NCBI GenBank assembly: GCA_964602985.1
Contig: CAZRTJ010000021.1
Coordinates: 1-62,899, forward strand
Reading direction: 5' to 3'
Length of the DNA stretch: 62,899 nt
DNA from: CAYZJB01 sp964602985
Lineage (GTDB): Bacteria > CLD3 > SB21
Shown: positions 53,264-62,044 of the stretch, in pieces
How the letters are laid out: each line of letters starts with the position of its first letter
How positions within the stretch are numbered: the stretch's first letter is position 1
Made by a program: the position numbers and the translations under genes
The notes under the pieces: generated by a model
Told to the model about the DNA's origin: nothing
What the model saw: the letters and a program-made list of their open reading frames with translations, nothing else
The model's database searches: none

Positions 53264-54643
53264 ATGAACCATCGGATCGAAACGGACAGCATGGGCGAAA
53301 TGTCCGTGCCGGCGGACAAGTATTATGGCGCCCAGACCGCGCGCTCCCTGATGAATTTCAAAATCGGCGGCGACCGCTTCCCACGCGAAATGATCCGGGC
53401 GCTGGGAATTCTGAAAAAAGCGGCGGCATTGGCCAATCAGGAATTGGGAACCCTGCCCAAAGAGAAGGGCGAGTGGATTGTCCGCGCGGCCGACGAAGTG
53501 ATCGAGGGAAAACTGGATGAGCATTTTCCCTTGGTTGTGTGGCAAACCGGGAGCGGCACACAGACCAACATGAACACGAATGAGGTCATTTCCAACCGGG
53601 CTATTGAATTGGCCGGCGGAGAAATGGGCAGCAAGAAGCCCATTCATCCGAACGACGACGTCAACAAAGCCCAGTCTTCCAACGACACATTTCCAACGGC
53701 CATGCACATCGCGACGGCGGAGCAGATCGTTCGGCACCTCTTGCCGCGGGTGAAGAAACTGCGTGATACGCTGGATCAGAAGGCAAACGCATTCCGCTCC
53801 ATCATCAAAATCGGCCGAACCCATCTGATGGATGCGGTGCCTCTGACGCTCGGGCAAGAGTTCTCAGGATACGTCCAGCAGTTGGACAACGGTATGAAAC
53901 GCATCGAAGAGGTGACCGACGGATTGTATGATCTTGCTCTGGGCGGAACCGCTGTGGGTACGGGGTTGAACACGCATCCGAAATTCGCGCAAACCGCGGC
54001 TGCGCAGATTGCCTTGATTACGAAACTTCCGTTTCGATCGGCGCCTAACAAGTTCGAAGCGCTGGCGGGACATGATGCCCTGGTGTATGCACACGGAGCG
54101 TTGAAGACGCTGGCCGCGTCTCTGATGAAAATTGCCAACGACGTGCGGTGGCTGGCGTCCGGTCCGCGATGCGGCCTGGGAGAAATATCCATTCCGGACA
54201 ACGAACCGGGAAGCAGCATCATGCCCGGCAAGGTCAATCCCACACAGTCGGAGGCCATGACGATGGTTTGCGCGCAGGTGATGGGCAACGATGTGGCGGT
54301 GAACATCGGAGGGATGTCGGGCAACTTCGAACTGAACGTGTTCAAACCCCTGATCCTTTTTAATGTGCTGAATTCCATTCGACTGTTGGGCGATGCGTGC
54401 CAGTCGTTTGATGAGCATTGTGCCGCGGGGATCGAACCGATCGAAGAAAATATCCGGGCACACTTGAATCACTCGTTGATGTTGGTCACGGCGCTGAATC
54501 CGCATATCGGCTATGACAATGCGGCCAGGGTGGCAAAGAAGGCCTTCAAAGAAAACATCACTCTGAAAGAGGCGGCCATTCAGTTGGGTCTTCTGACGGC
54601 GGAGAAGTTCGACGAAGCGGTCCGTCCGGAGAAGATGGTTTGA
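53264..54643 (+). CDS. fumC: Class II fumarate hydratase
   Basis: 459 residues. It interconverts fumarate and malate in the citric acid cycle without iron-sulfur clusters. Family features: N-terminal ETDSMGEMSVPADKYYGAQTARS, the substrate-site TGSGTQTNMNTNEV, HPNDDVNKAQSSNDTFPTAM, IGRTHLMDAVPLTLGQE and the signature GSSIMPGKVNP. The last codons overlap the following DUF547 gene by 4 bases (TTG start at 54640). Confidence 0.97.
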   Translation: MNHRIETDSMGEMSVPADKYYGAQTARSLMNFKIGGDRFPREMIRALGILKKAAALANQELGTLPKEKGEWIVRAADEVIEGKLDEHFPLVVWQTGSGTQTNMNTNEVISNRAIELAGGEMGSKKPIHPNDDVNKAQSSNDTFPTAMHIATAEQIVRHLLPRVKKLRDTLDQKANAFRSIIKIGRTHLMDAVPLTLGQEFSGYVQQLDNGMKRIEEVTDGLYDLALGGTAVGTGLNTHPKFAQTAAAQIALITKLPFRSAPNKFEALAGHDALVYAHGALKTLAASLMKIANDVRWLASGPRCGLGEISIPDNEPGSSIMPGKVNPTQSEAMTMVCAQVMGNDVAVNIGGMSGNFELNVFKPLILFNVLNSIRLLGDACQSFDEHCAAGIEPIEENIRAHLNHSLMLVTALNPHIGYDNAARVAKKAFKENITLKEAAIQLGLLTAEKFDEAVRPEKMV

Positions 54644-55386
54644 AACCGATGCTGCTGTGGCTTTTGGCGGCGTCGACGTGTGTGGCGCAGGGAGATTCGC
54701 TCTGGACGTCTGTATTGAAGGATCATGTGGTCGCGGGTCGTGTGAATTACCGTGCTGTCAAGCAGGACGCTCGTTTCTGGACGTATGTCGAATCTCTGAG
54801 CGCCAGTTCCGATCAGGACTATGGTAATCGTGATGATCAATTGGCCTACTGGTGCAATGTGTATAATGCGTTCACGGTCAAGCTGATTTGTGATCATTAT
54901 CCGGTGGAGAGCATCAAAGATCTGAATGCGGGTTCCTTTTTGGCATACTTATTCAGCACCACGGTGTGGGACCGAGAGGTCGTCACACTGCGGGGACGCA
55001 CGTTGACACTGAACCAGGTCGAGCACGAGATCGTTCGACCGAAATTCAAGGACTTCCGCGTGCACTTCGCCTTGGTCTGCGCCGCAAAGGGATGCCCCCC
55101 GCTTCGATCGGAGGCGTACGTCGGATCGCGCGTATCGGAACAGTTGGACCACCAGGCCCGAGTTTTTGTGCAGGATCGAAAGCAGAATTATTTCGATGCA
55201 TCGACGGGCACGTTGCGTCTGAGCAGTTTGTTTAAGTGGTACCTGACGGATTTTGGCGCCACGGAAGCGGATCTGATCCAATCGCTTTTGCCCTATTTCT
55301 CCGATGACGTTAAGAATCAAATCGCCGCTGTCGGAAGCAAAATCAAGGTTTCCTACCTCGATTACGACTGGCGGTTAAACGAATAA
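54640..55386 (+). CDS. DUF547 domain protein, secreted
   Basis: 248 residues, with a signal peptide (MKPMLLWLLAASTCVAQ). The DUF547 core is visible: LAYWCNVYNAFTVKLI (the YNAF motif), FLAYLFSTTVWDREVVTLRG, LNQVEHEIVR, FALVCAAKGCPPLRSEAY and the C-terminal FKWYLTDFG. Function unknown; some have a papain-like relation. The TTG start (54640) has a GGAG ribosome site 8 bases away; an ATG at 54649 is an alternative. The gene overlaps fumC by 4 bases and runs into the glycosyltransferase frame at its end. Confidence 0.88.
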   Translation: MKPMLLWLLAASTCVAQGDSLWTSVLKDHVVAGRVNYRAVKQDARFWTYVESLSASSDQDYGNRDDQLAYWCNVYNAFTVKLICDHYPVESIKDLNAGSFLAYLFSTTVWDREVVTLRGRTLTLNQVEHEIVRPKFKDFRVHFALVCAAKGCPPLRSEAYVGSRVSEQLDHQARVFVQDRKQNYFDASTGTLRLSSLFKWYLTDFGATEADLIQSLLPYFSDDVKNQIAAVGSKIKVSYLDYDWRLNE

Positions 55387-56077
55387 TCCTATCCGACCGC
55401 CTGTTTCTATCATCGTGCCGATCTTCAATGAGGTCGGGCAGATTCCCTTTCTCGTCGCCCAGGCAGAAGAACTGCAGGATTGCGAATGGATCGTTGTCGA
55501 CGGCGGCAGTACGGACGGGACAGCAGAGCGGGCGGCTGAACGACTTTCGGGTGCACGCGTTTTGGAATCCGCGAAGGGCCGTGCCAGACAAATGAACGCG
55601 GGCGGGCGAGCCGCAATCGGCGAGTGGCTGGTTTTTCTCCATGCGGACACCTGGCTCAGCAGAGGGTCGCTCCACGCGCTCGTCCATCGTGCCGCTCAAG
55701 AGCCGCCGCTTCATTCGGGTGCTTTTCAGTTTGTGGTCCGAGAATCGGGATGGCGATTTCGACTGCTGGAAACATACGTGGCGGCACGTTGCAGGATCTT
55801 CCAATTGCCGTTCGGCGATCAGGCGATTTTCATGCGGCGCAGAGTCTTTGAGTCGCTCCATGGATTTCGCGAGGACTATCCCATCATGGAGGATTTGGAA
55901 ATCGTGCCGCGCCTCAGACGTCGGGGCGGTTTTGAGATCCTGGACTCTCCTGTCGTCACCAGTGGCAGACGATACCTGAACGAGGGTTTCTTTCGCCGTG
56001 CCTTCAAGAACGTTGCGATGCAGATCTTGTATCGGGTCGGAGTGCCACCGGCAAGGTTGAGTGCACTGTATAAGTAA
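55379..56077 (+). CDS. GT2 glycosyltransferase (TIGR04283-like) without a standard start codon
   Basis: About 232 residues if it starts at ACG 55379, the first codon after an in-frame stop at 55376-55378. The first strand VSIIVPIFNE and the DGGSTDGT nucleotide motif are at the usual N-terminal positions, and RARQMNAG, LVFLHADTWL, PFGDQAIFMRR and EDLEIVPRLRRRG match the TIGR04283 branch. The only GTG is inside the first strand (55415) and would cut off part of the fold. The gene overlaps the end of the DUF547 gene, so translation may be coupled through that stop, from a non-AUG codon. Confidence 0.8.
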   Translation, partial: TNNPIRPPVSIIVPIFNEVGQIPFLVAQAEELQDCEWIVVDGGSTDGTAERAAERLSGARVLESAKGRARQMNAGGRAAIGEWLVFLHADTWLSRGSLHALVHRAAQEPPLHSGAFQFVVRESGWRFRLLETYVAARCRIFQLPFGDQAIFMRRRVFESLHGFREDYPIMEDLEIVPRLRRRGGFEILDSPVVTSGRRYLNEGFFRRAFKNVAMQILYRVGVPPARLSALYK

Positions 56078-56161
56078 GAAGGAATATTTCAACTTTGTTG
56101 TGAAAAGTGGAACTTAATTTGTTGCACGGGCGTTTAATACTCACGTGACAGTTGGAATATA

Positions 56162-56190
56162 TTGAAAAACTTAGAGTTAACTTATATATC
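56162..56190 (+). promoter_or_regulatory. Possible rpoD promoter
   Basis: -35 TTGAAA, 17-base spacer, -10 TATATC in an AT-rich intergenic stretch (56078-56235). Predicted start near 56197. A further element TTAATTTG at 56114-56121 is close to the Bacteroidota -7 box. Confidence 0.4.
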
Positions 56191-56235
56191 AGCAAATATT
56201 GACATTTAGTCAGATAGAGAAAGGAAGATAGCATA

Positions 56236-57093
56236 ATGGCGCGAATCAAGATGCGAATTAACAGCCGCGAGGATCAATCGATCGAACGGTACCTGGAGGA
56301 GATCAACAAGGTTCCTCTCTTGAAGCCGGAAGACGAGATTGATCTGGCCAAGCGCATCAAGAAGGGGGAACGTGAGGCGTTGAAGCGATTGGTGGAAGCC
56401 AATCTGCGTTTCGTGGTTTCCGTCGCGAAGGATTATCAGAATCAGGGTCTGCCGCTGTCCGACTTGATCAATGAAGGCAACTTGGGCCTGATGAAGGCCG
56501 CGGAACGATTCGATGAAACGCGCGGATTCAAGTTCATTTCCTACGCCGTGTGGTGGATTCGTCAGTCGATTCTCCAAGCCATTGCCGAGCATTCCCGCAT
56601 TGTCCGACTGCCGCTGAATCGCGTGGGCATGTTGAACAAGATCGGCAAGGCGTACAACGAACTGGAACAGGAATTTGAGCGTGAACCCAGCACGGAAGAG
56701 ATCGCTCACGAATTGGAAATCAAGGATTACGACGTATCGGATGCGTTGCGGATCTCCAAACGACACCTGTCGCTCGACGCTCCACTGCAGGAAGACGAAA
56801 AGAGCGTTTTGATGGACACGGTGCCGGACAAGGTCAATCCGTTGCCCGATGAGACCCTGATGAGTGAGTCTCTCAAGAAGGACATCGAAAACACGCTCTC
56901 CACCCTGAGCGATCGCGAGGCCAAGATCATCAAGCTGTATTTCGGATTGGGGATCGAACGTTCGCTGACCCTGGAAGAGATCGGCGAGGAGTTCAAACTC
57001 ACACGCGAACGCGTGCGTCAGATCAAGGAGAAAGCGATCAATCGCCTGCGACACAAGTCCCGAAGCAAGGCGCTTCGAGCGTATCTCGGATAA
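56236..57093 (+). CDS. rpoD: Principal RNA polymerase sigma factor
   Basis: 285 residues, the short FCB type that lacks region 1.1. Region 1.2 DQSIERYLEEINKVPLLKPE, region 2 LVEANLRFVVSVAKDYQNQG, DLINEGNLGLMKAAERFD, FKFISYAVWWIRQSI, region 3 HSRIVRLPLNRVGMLNKIGK and region 4.2 LTRERVRQIKEKAINRLRHKSR. The compact form and opening MARIKMRINSREDQSIERYL are typical of Bacteroidota and relatives. Its promoter is AT-rich. A terminator follows at 57103-57128, with the dgt-like gene starting 4 bases after it. Confidence 0.95.
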   Translation: MARIKMRINSREDQSIERYLEEINKVPLLKPEDEIDLAKRIKKGEREALKRLVEANLRFVVSVAKDYQNQGLPLSDLINEGNLGLMKAAERFDETRGFKFISYAVWWIRQSILQAIAEHSRIVRLPLNRVGMLNKIGKAYNELEQEFEREPSTEEIAHELEIKDYDVSDALRISKRHLSLDAPLQEDEKSVLMDTVPDKVNPLPDETLMSESLKKDIENTLSTLSDREAKIIKLYFGLGIERSLTLEEIGEEFKLTRERVRQIKEKAINRLRHKSRSKALRAYLG

Positions 57094-57102
57094 GTGTAAC
57101 CG

Positions 57103-57128
57103 GGGCTGCCGACGAGGCAGCCCTTTTT
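57103..57128 (+). terminator. Rho-independent terminator after rpoD
   Basis: 8-bp stem GGGCTGCC with GGCAGCCC, loop GACGA, then TTTTT. Confidence 0.88.
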
Positions 57129-57131
57129 GTC

Positions 57132-58451
57132 ATGTCGGATTCCAGCATTTTTTTCGATCGCCGGCGCCAGCATACGGAGAATTGGGAAGAGCAATACCTG
57201 GCCCCGTATGCCTGCAAGAGCCGCGGTATGCACACCACGCGATTGGTCGAAGAGATTGACGACGACCATCGGACGGCCTTTCAGCGCGACCGCGATCGGA
57301 TCATTTATTCCAACTCCTTTCGAAACCTCTCTGACAAACGACAAGTCCTTGTCGAACGCGACAGCGAGCGCAATCGCAGTCGACTGACCAATACCGTCGA
57401 GGTGGTCCAGGTGTCGAAAACGATCGCTTCGGCGATGGGCCTCAACGAGGATCTGACCGAGGCGATTGCGTTGGGGCATGATCTCGGACACCCGCCGTTC
57501 TCGGACGTCGGAGAAGCGGTTCTCGACGGGATCCTCTCCGGCGAAGACAAGTTGGAAGGCGTTCTCACCGGGATCGACTACGGCGGATTCAAACACAATT
57601 ATCAAAGCCTGCGCGTTGTCGATTTTATCGAAAAGAAATACAACTACGACGGATTGAATCTGACCTCGGTGGTGAGGGAAGGTATTTTGAAGCATACCAG
57701 CACACAGGCCGAACGTTTCCACGATCCGAATCTCGATTTTTCCAGGGTGCACGTTGAACACCTGATGTCGCTCACGCTGGAGGGGCAGGTTGCGGCCATA
57801 GCCGACGAGATCGCACAGCGCACGTTTGACCTCGAGGATGCCCTTCGGGCCGACTATATCAAACTCCGTGATGTCCGAAGCGTGAAACTGATCCAGGAAG
57901 TCGAGAAGGAAAATCGATTGGCGGAACTGTGTGATCAGCGACCCGACGAGTATATCAACTGGCTCATCGCCGGGCTGGTGAGAAAGCTGGTAGGGGATGT
58001 CATATCGAACACGCTTCGCCGGGTGGAAGATTTCTGCGCACGGAAGAATCGGAGAGAATCCTTTGACGAATGGCTGGTCATTTTCAGTCTCGATGTCAAT
58101 CGCAAACAGAATGAGTTGGACACGTTCATTCAGAGAGAACTGGCAAATAACTTTTTTGTGAACCGCGCCAATCAGCGGTGTGGCAAAGTGATCCGGAAAC
58201 TCTTCAAAGCGTACTTTGTCAATCCACTGCAAATGAATGACAAATTCCTGCGGCGCTACACGTCTCGAAAGAAAGGTCCTGATTTTGACCTGCGGAAATT
58301 GCCCCGGAAGCAGGTCACCGAGTGTATCGCGGAATTCCAGAAGGACGCGGCTTTTGTTCGCCATATCGCCGATTACGTGGCATCGATGAGCGACAGCTAT
58401 TCCGTACAGGAATACAAGATGATCTATATTCCGGAAGTTCCGCACTTCTGA
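57132..58451 (+). CDS. dGTPase-like HD-domain dNTP triphosphohydrolase
   Basis: 439 residues. Family features: RDRDRIIYSNSFRNLSDKRQV, the HD pair H116-D117 in ALGHDLGHPPFSDVGE, and HNYQSLRVVDF. Such enzymes cleave dNTPs to deoxynucleosides plus triphosphate. The first metal-binding His of the usual RLTH(S/T)LEV motif is Asn87 here (RLTNTVEVVQV, codon AAT), so activity may be altered. It starts 4 bases after the rpoD terminator. Its stop overlaps the YbbR gene start (TGATG). Confidence 0.85.
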   Translation: MSDSSIFFDRRRQHTENWEEQYLAPYACKSRGMHTTRLVEEIDDDHRTAFQRDRDRIIYSNSFRNLSDKRQVLVERDSERNRSRLTNTVEVVQVSKTIASAMGLNEDLTEAIALGHDLGHPPFSDVGEAVLDGILSGEDKLEGVLTGIDYGGFKHNYQSLRVVDFIEKKYNYDGLNLTSVVREGILKHTSTQAERFHDPNLDFSRVHVEHLMSLTLEGQVAAIADEIAQRTFDLEDALRADYIKLRDVRSVKLIQEVEKENRLAELCDQRPDEYINWLIAGLVRKLVGDVISNTLRRVEDFCARKNRRESFDEWLVIFSLDVNRKQNELDTFIQRELANNFFVNRANQRCGKVIRKLFKAYFVNPLQMNDKFLRRYTSRKKGPDFDLRKLPRKQVTECIAEFQKDAAFVRHIADYVASMSDSYSVQEYKMIYIPEVPHF

Positions 58452-59380
58452 TGATACGGCGTTACCGCATGCTGCTGGCCAGCGTGATCGTGGCTTTCTT
58501 CCTGTGGTTTTATGTGAAATCGACCGCCGTCTTTCAGCTGACCATTGTGGTCCCGGTCGAGGTCGTCAATTTGAGAGCGGGGACGGTGCTGATTTCGGAC
58601 GTGCCGGAAGCGATACCTATTCGCTTTGAGTCCGACGGCAAAAGTTTGCTGGCGCTGAAATATCTTTGGGACGTGAAGTATCAGTTGGATCTGGCGGATT
58701 ACGTGGACGGTTCCCCTCTGGTGCTGTCCGACATTCCTTCCAATGTGAAATGGCCCGACAAGAACAACGTACGCATTATCTCCATCCTGGCGCCGGATAC
58801 CCTGCGCGTGTATTCTGAGGCGCGGGTTTCCCGCAGGGTTCCCGTATACGCGGATGTCGAGGTGAGTTGCGAGCCGGGCTTCGTGGTCGTTCGCGGACTG
58901 CAAGTCCGTCCGGATTCGCTCACCGTGGAGGGACCGCGATCGCTTGTCGAGAGCATTCCGTACCTGCGAACGGAGGCGCGTTCTCTGAAGGGTCTTTCCA
59001 AAGATGTGGTCGTGAGTACCGCCCTTCTGCGTCCGGATTCCAAACGACTGACGGTGGAGCAATCTCCGATCGATGTGACGATTGATGTCCAGCCCTTGGG
59101 CGAGCGAACGATGGAAAATATTCCTCTGAAACTCATTCATCTGCCGGAGTCCGTTCAGGCCGTGGTTCAGCCGTCGACCTTTTCGATTCGGATACGCGGC
59201 GGCGTGGACCTGTTGGCTACGATGTCAAGAGACTCGGTGATCGGAATGATTGACTATGAGGCAGAGACACGGCTCAATCATGTGGAGGCGACGCCGACCA
59301 TCCAGGTCCCAGCAGATGTCGAGTGGAGTCAGCTCATTCCCTCCCGGTTTAAGATCATCCTGCTCGAGACGGAACCATGA
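58451..59380 (+). CDS. YbbR-domain (CdaR-like) membrane protein
   Basis: 309 residues. One N-terminal membrane helix (MLLASVIVAFFLWFYVKS) is followed by extracytoplasmic YbbR repeats (QLTIVVPVEVVNLRAGTVLI, VSCEPGFVVVRGLQVRPDSLTVEGP). In many bacteria YbbR proteins regulate diadenylate cyclase CdaA next to them; no cdaA is visible here. It overlaps the dgt-like gene by one base and tsaD by 4 bases (59377-59380), so these three are translated together. Confidence 0.85.
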   Translation: MIRRYRMLLASVIVAFFLWFYVKSTAVFQLTIVVPVEVVNLRAGTVLISDVPEAIPIRFESDGKSLLALKYLWDVKYQLDLADYVDGSPLVLSDIPSNVKWPDKNNVRIISILAPDTLRVYSEARVSRRVPVYADVEVSCEPGFVVVRGLQVRPDSLTVEGPRSLVESIPYLRTEARSLKGLSKDVVVSTALLRPDSKRLTVEQSPIDVTIDVQPLGERTMENIPLKLIHLPESVQAVVQPSTFSIRIRGGVDLLATMSRDSVIGMIDYEAETRLNHVEATPTIQVPADVEWSQLIPSRFKIILLETEP

Positions 59381-60372
59381 TCACGCTGGCGATTGAGACC
59401 TCCTGCGATGACACGTCGGTCGCCTTGCTGGAGAATCGCCGGGTCCTCTGCAATCTCGTATCCTCACAAATCGTGAATCCAAAATTCACCGGCATCGTTC
59501 CGGAGTTGGCGGCGAGGGCGCATCAGGCGAATCTGCTTCCCGTTGTCCGGTCCGCGATGGAACGAGCGGACGTCAGGAAGAATCAAATTGATCTTGTGGC
59601 GGCCACGGCCGGCCCGGGACTTCTCGGCAGTTTGCTGGTCGGTCTGAATTTTGCCAAGGCTCTGGCGTATGGGATGGGGGTTCCCTTTATCGGGGTCAAC
59701 CACATCGAGGCGCACATGTTGGCGGCGTTCGTCGAGCATTCGAACATGCGATTTCCATTCGTTGCACTCATCGTTTCGGGCGGGCACACGATGCTGGTTC
59801 ACGCAAGGGCGTTGGGGCAGTATGAGGTTCTGGGGGAAACGCTGGACGACGCGGCCGGGGAGTGCTACGACAAGGTGGCGAGAATCCTGGGGCTCCTGAA
59901 AGATGGACAGGTCATGGGCGGCCCCGTGATAGACCGACTGTCTCAAAATGGCGATGGCAGGATGATCGCGTTCCCGCGTCCGATGCTGAAAGAGGCCGGC
60001 CTTGACTTCAGTTTTTCCGGATTGAAAACCGCTGTCATGAACTTTGTATCGCAGCGGGAGGTGTCCGACCAGGCGGATGTAGCGGCGTCGTTTCAGGAAG
60101 CCGTAGTGGATGTGCTGGTGGGGAAGTGTGCCCGTGCGCTGGGCGTTACCGGAGTTCCGCGTCTCGTGGTGTGTGGGGGAGTGGCAGCAAACCGCCGGTT
60201 GCGTGAGCGTCTCCACGGCTTACCGCAGGAGGTCTTCATTCCCTCCGCCGAATATTGTACGGATAATGCAGCCATGGTCGCCATCGCGGGTCGGATGCAC
60301 GCGGATCAGGGGGAGACATCCGCTTTGTCCGTGCGTCCGTTTGTCAAATGGGAGCGCGTAACCCAAAAATAG
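59377..60372 (+). CDS. tsaD: tRNA N6-threonylcarbamoyladenosine synthase subunit TsaD
   Basis: 331 residues. TsaD transfers threonylcarbamoyl to A37 of tRNAs that read ANN codons, with TsaB and TsaE. Visible: IETSCDDTSVALL, ATAGPGLLGSLLVGLNFAKA, the metal ligands H109 and H113 in NHIEAHMLAA, SGGHTMLVHA, CYDKVARILGL and VCGGVAANRRLRERL. Start overlaps YbbR. Downstream is an AT-rich gap with the exbB promoter. Confidence 0.96.
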   Translation: MITLAIETSCDDTSVALLENRRVLCNLVSSQIVNPKFTGIVPELAARAHQANLLPVVRSAMERADVRKNQIDLVAATAGPGLLGSLLVGLNFAKALAYGMGVPFIGVNHIEAHMLAAFVEHSNMRFPFVALIVSGGHTMLVHARALGQYEVLGETLDDAAGECYDKVARILGLLKDGQVMGGPVIDRLSQNGDGRMIAFPRPMLKEAGLDFSFSGLKTAVMNFVSQREVSDQADVAASFQEAVVDVLVGKCARALGVTGVPRLVVCGGVAANRRLRERLHGLPQEVFIPSAEYCTDNAAMVAIAGRMHADQGETSALSVRPFVKWERVTQK

Positions 60373-60374
60373 TA

Positions 60375-60405
60375 TTGACTTTCGAGTGGCATTTTCCCTT
60401 ATTTT
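60375..60405 (+). promoter_or_regulatory. Possible promoter of the exbB-exbD-exbD-tonB operon
   Basis: -35 TTGACT, with TTATTT/TATTTT 18-19 bases later. Predicted start near 60412, 75 bases before exbB; a GGAGG-like site (GGAGGATC) precedes the gene. Confidence 0.35.
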
Positions 60406-60487
60406 GGGCGTAATCAGAGACCAGTCTCGTCTATACAATCGTAAGAATTCAAATAACATTTCTGTCTAACATGGAGGATCCCTTTGT

Positions 60488-61114
60488 ATGGAAAAGTCGT
60501 TGGTAGATTATTTTAATGACGGCGGCGGTTTCATGTGGCCCATTCTTTTCTGTATGGTCGCGGGCCTTGCCCTGTGTATCGAACGATTTCTCACGCTAAC
60601 CAAGTCCGGAGTGAATACCCGCAAATTCTTGACGAAGATCAAACAGGCTTTGGATGAAGGCGGTGTCCAGCGCGCAGTGGAGGTGAGCTCCAACCAGTCC
60701 GGTTCGGTGGCGGCGATCTTCCATGCGGGTCTGATGCGCATGGAGAAGGGTATCGACCAGGTTGAAAAGGCGATTGTCAATGCCGGAGCGATTGAAATGG
60801 CATTCCTGGAGCGCGGGATGGTCTGGATTTCATTCTTCATTGCCGCCGCTCCGATGCTCGGATTCACGGGGACAGTGCAGGGTATGATCGTCGCGTTTAA
60901 TGATATTGCCGCTGCCAACGACATTTCGCCAGCCATTGTTGCCAACGGTATGGGCGTCGCTCTGCTGACGACTTTGTTTGGACTGATCGTCGCGTTGATC
61001 CTTCAGTTCTTCCATAACTTCTTTACGGCCAAGATCAATCGTCTGGTGGTGGACATGGAGGAAAGTTCGGCAGCCCTGGTGGAATCTCTGGTCGAACTGG
61101 AACAGCGTCGCTAA
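60488..61114 (+). CDS. exbB: ExbB/TolQ/MotA-type proton-channel protein
   Basis: 208 residues with three membrane helices (GFMWPILFCMVAGLALCI, WISFFIAAAPMLGFTGTVQG, MGVALLTTLFGLIVALIL). The family's APMLGFTGTVQGM segment is present. It forms the pentameric channel through which protons power TonB. It leads a co-directional unit with two ExbD-like genes and tonB. Confidence 0.93.
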   Translation: MEKSLVDYFNDGGGFMWPILFCMVAGLALCIERFLTLTKSGVNTRKFLTKIKQALDEGGVQRAVEVSSNQSGSVAAIFHAGLMRMEKGIDQVEKAIVNAGAIEMAFLERGMVWISFFIAAAPMLGFTGTVQGMIVAFNDIAAANDISPAIVANGMGVALLTTLFGLIVALILQFFHNFFTAKINRLVVDMEESSAALVESLVELEQRR

Positions 61115-61136
61115 CCCGCAAGCCATTAGGTGAAGA

Positions 61137-61538
61137 ATGCTAGTTGAAAAACGAAAAAAAGCCTCGGCGGAGATTCCGACCGGTTCGCTTGCGGACATGG
61201 CATTCTTGCTGCTGATTTTCTTTCTCGTCGTGACGACCATCGGAAGCGACAAAGGTCTGGACCTGGTCCTTCCACCGGATGGCGACGTGAAAGAAATTCC
61301 AAAACAGAATATCATGAACATCCTGATCAATGATAACGGCGATATCCTGATCGATGAAGAGCCGCGACAGATGAATCAGGTGATGGATATCGTCAAGACT
61401 CGTATCGGGAAGAACGACAAACTGATCGTGTCGGTGAAGACCACACGTCTGACTCCGTATCGCGTGTTCATCGCCGTCCTGGATCAGCTGAAGCAGGCGG
61501 ACGCGAAGAAAATATCGATCGCGGAACCGGATAAATAA
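61137..61538 (+). CDS. exbD: ExbD/TolR-like biopolymer transport protein
   Basis: 133 residues. One membrane helix with the conserved aspartate (SLADMAFLLLIFFLVVTTI) and a periplasmic ExbD domain (GLDLVLPPDGDVKEIPKQN, TPYRVFIAVLDQLKQADAKK). It works with ExbB to convert proton flux into motion of TonB. The gap to the second exbD is 9 bases. Confidence 0.92.
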   Translation: MLVEKRKKASAEIPTGSLADMAFLLLIFFLVVTTIGSDKGLDLVLPPDGDVKEIPKQNIMNILINDNGDILIDEEPRQMNQVMDIVKTRIGKNDKLIVSVKTTRLTPYRVFIAVLDQLKQADAKKISIAEPDK

Positions 61539-61547
61539 GAGGTACGT

Positions 61548-61970
61548 ATGAAATTTTCTCGAAAGAAGGCACCGGATCCGGTGATTCCGAGCGCGTCCAT
61601 GTCGGACATTGTCTTTACGCTCCTGCTGTTCTTCATGGTGTCTACGGTCATCAAGAAGTTTGACGGACTCAAACTGCAGGAACCGGAGGCGTGGAAGATT
61701 GAAAAATTGGCGTCCAAGACACACACGTCCTACATCTGGATCGACCGCAGTAAGAACATTTCCTTTGATGACGCCCTGATTACGTCGATGGATGATCTAT
61801 ACACCATCGCGCGCCAGAAGATTGAATCGGATGTGCAGTTATTGGTGTTCCTCAAGGTGGACAAAGACAGCGAGATGGGTATCTTGAGCGATGTGCAGCA
61901 GGAGCTGCGAAAGGCAGGATGCTTGCGAGTGTACTACGGGACGAGATCCCGTCCATCGGCGAATTATTGA
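61548..61970 (+). CDS. Second ExbD/TolR-like protein
   Basis: 140 residues. The membrane helix with its aspartate is SMSDIVFTLLLFFMVSTVI; the periplasmic part (GLKLQEPEAWKIEKLASKTH) is ExbD-like but diverged from the first. Two exbD genes before tonB is common in FCB genomes. It may form heteromers with the first ExbD. Confidence 0.88.
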   Translation: MKFSRKKAPDPVIPSASMSDIVFTLLLFFMVSTVIKKFDGLKLQEPEAWKIEKLASKTHTSYIWIDRSKNISFDDALITSMDDLYTIARQKIESDVQLLVFLKVDKDSEMGILSDVQQELRKAGCLRVYYGTRSRPSANY

Positions 61971-62044
61971 CAATGTTGACTTTAGGCGGCTGGAGACGAT
62001 TGTCCATGTGGACACAAGACTCATAGAGCCAAAGGAAGGTCGTT

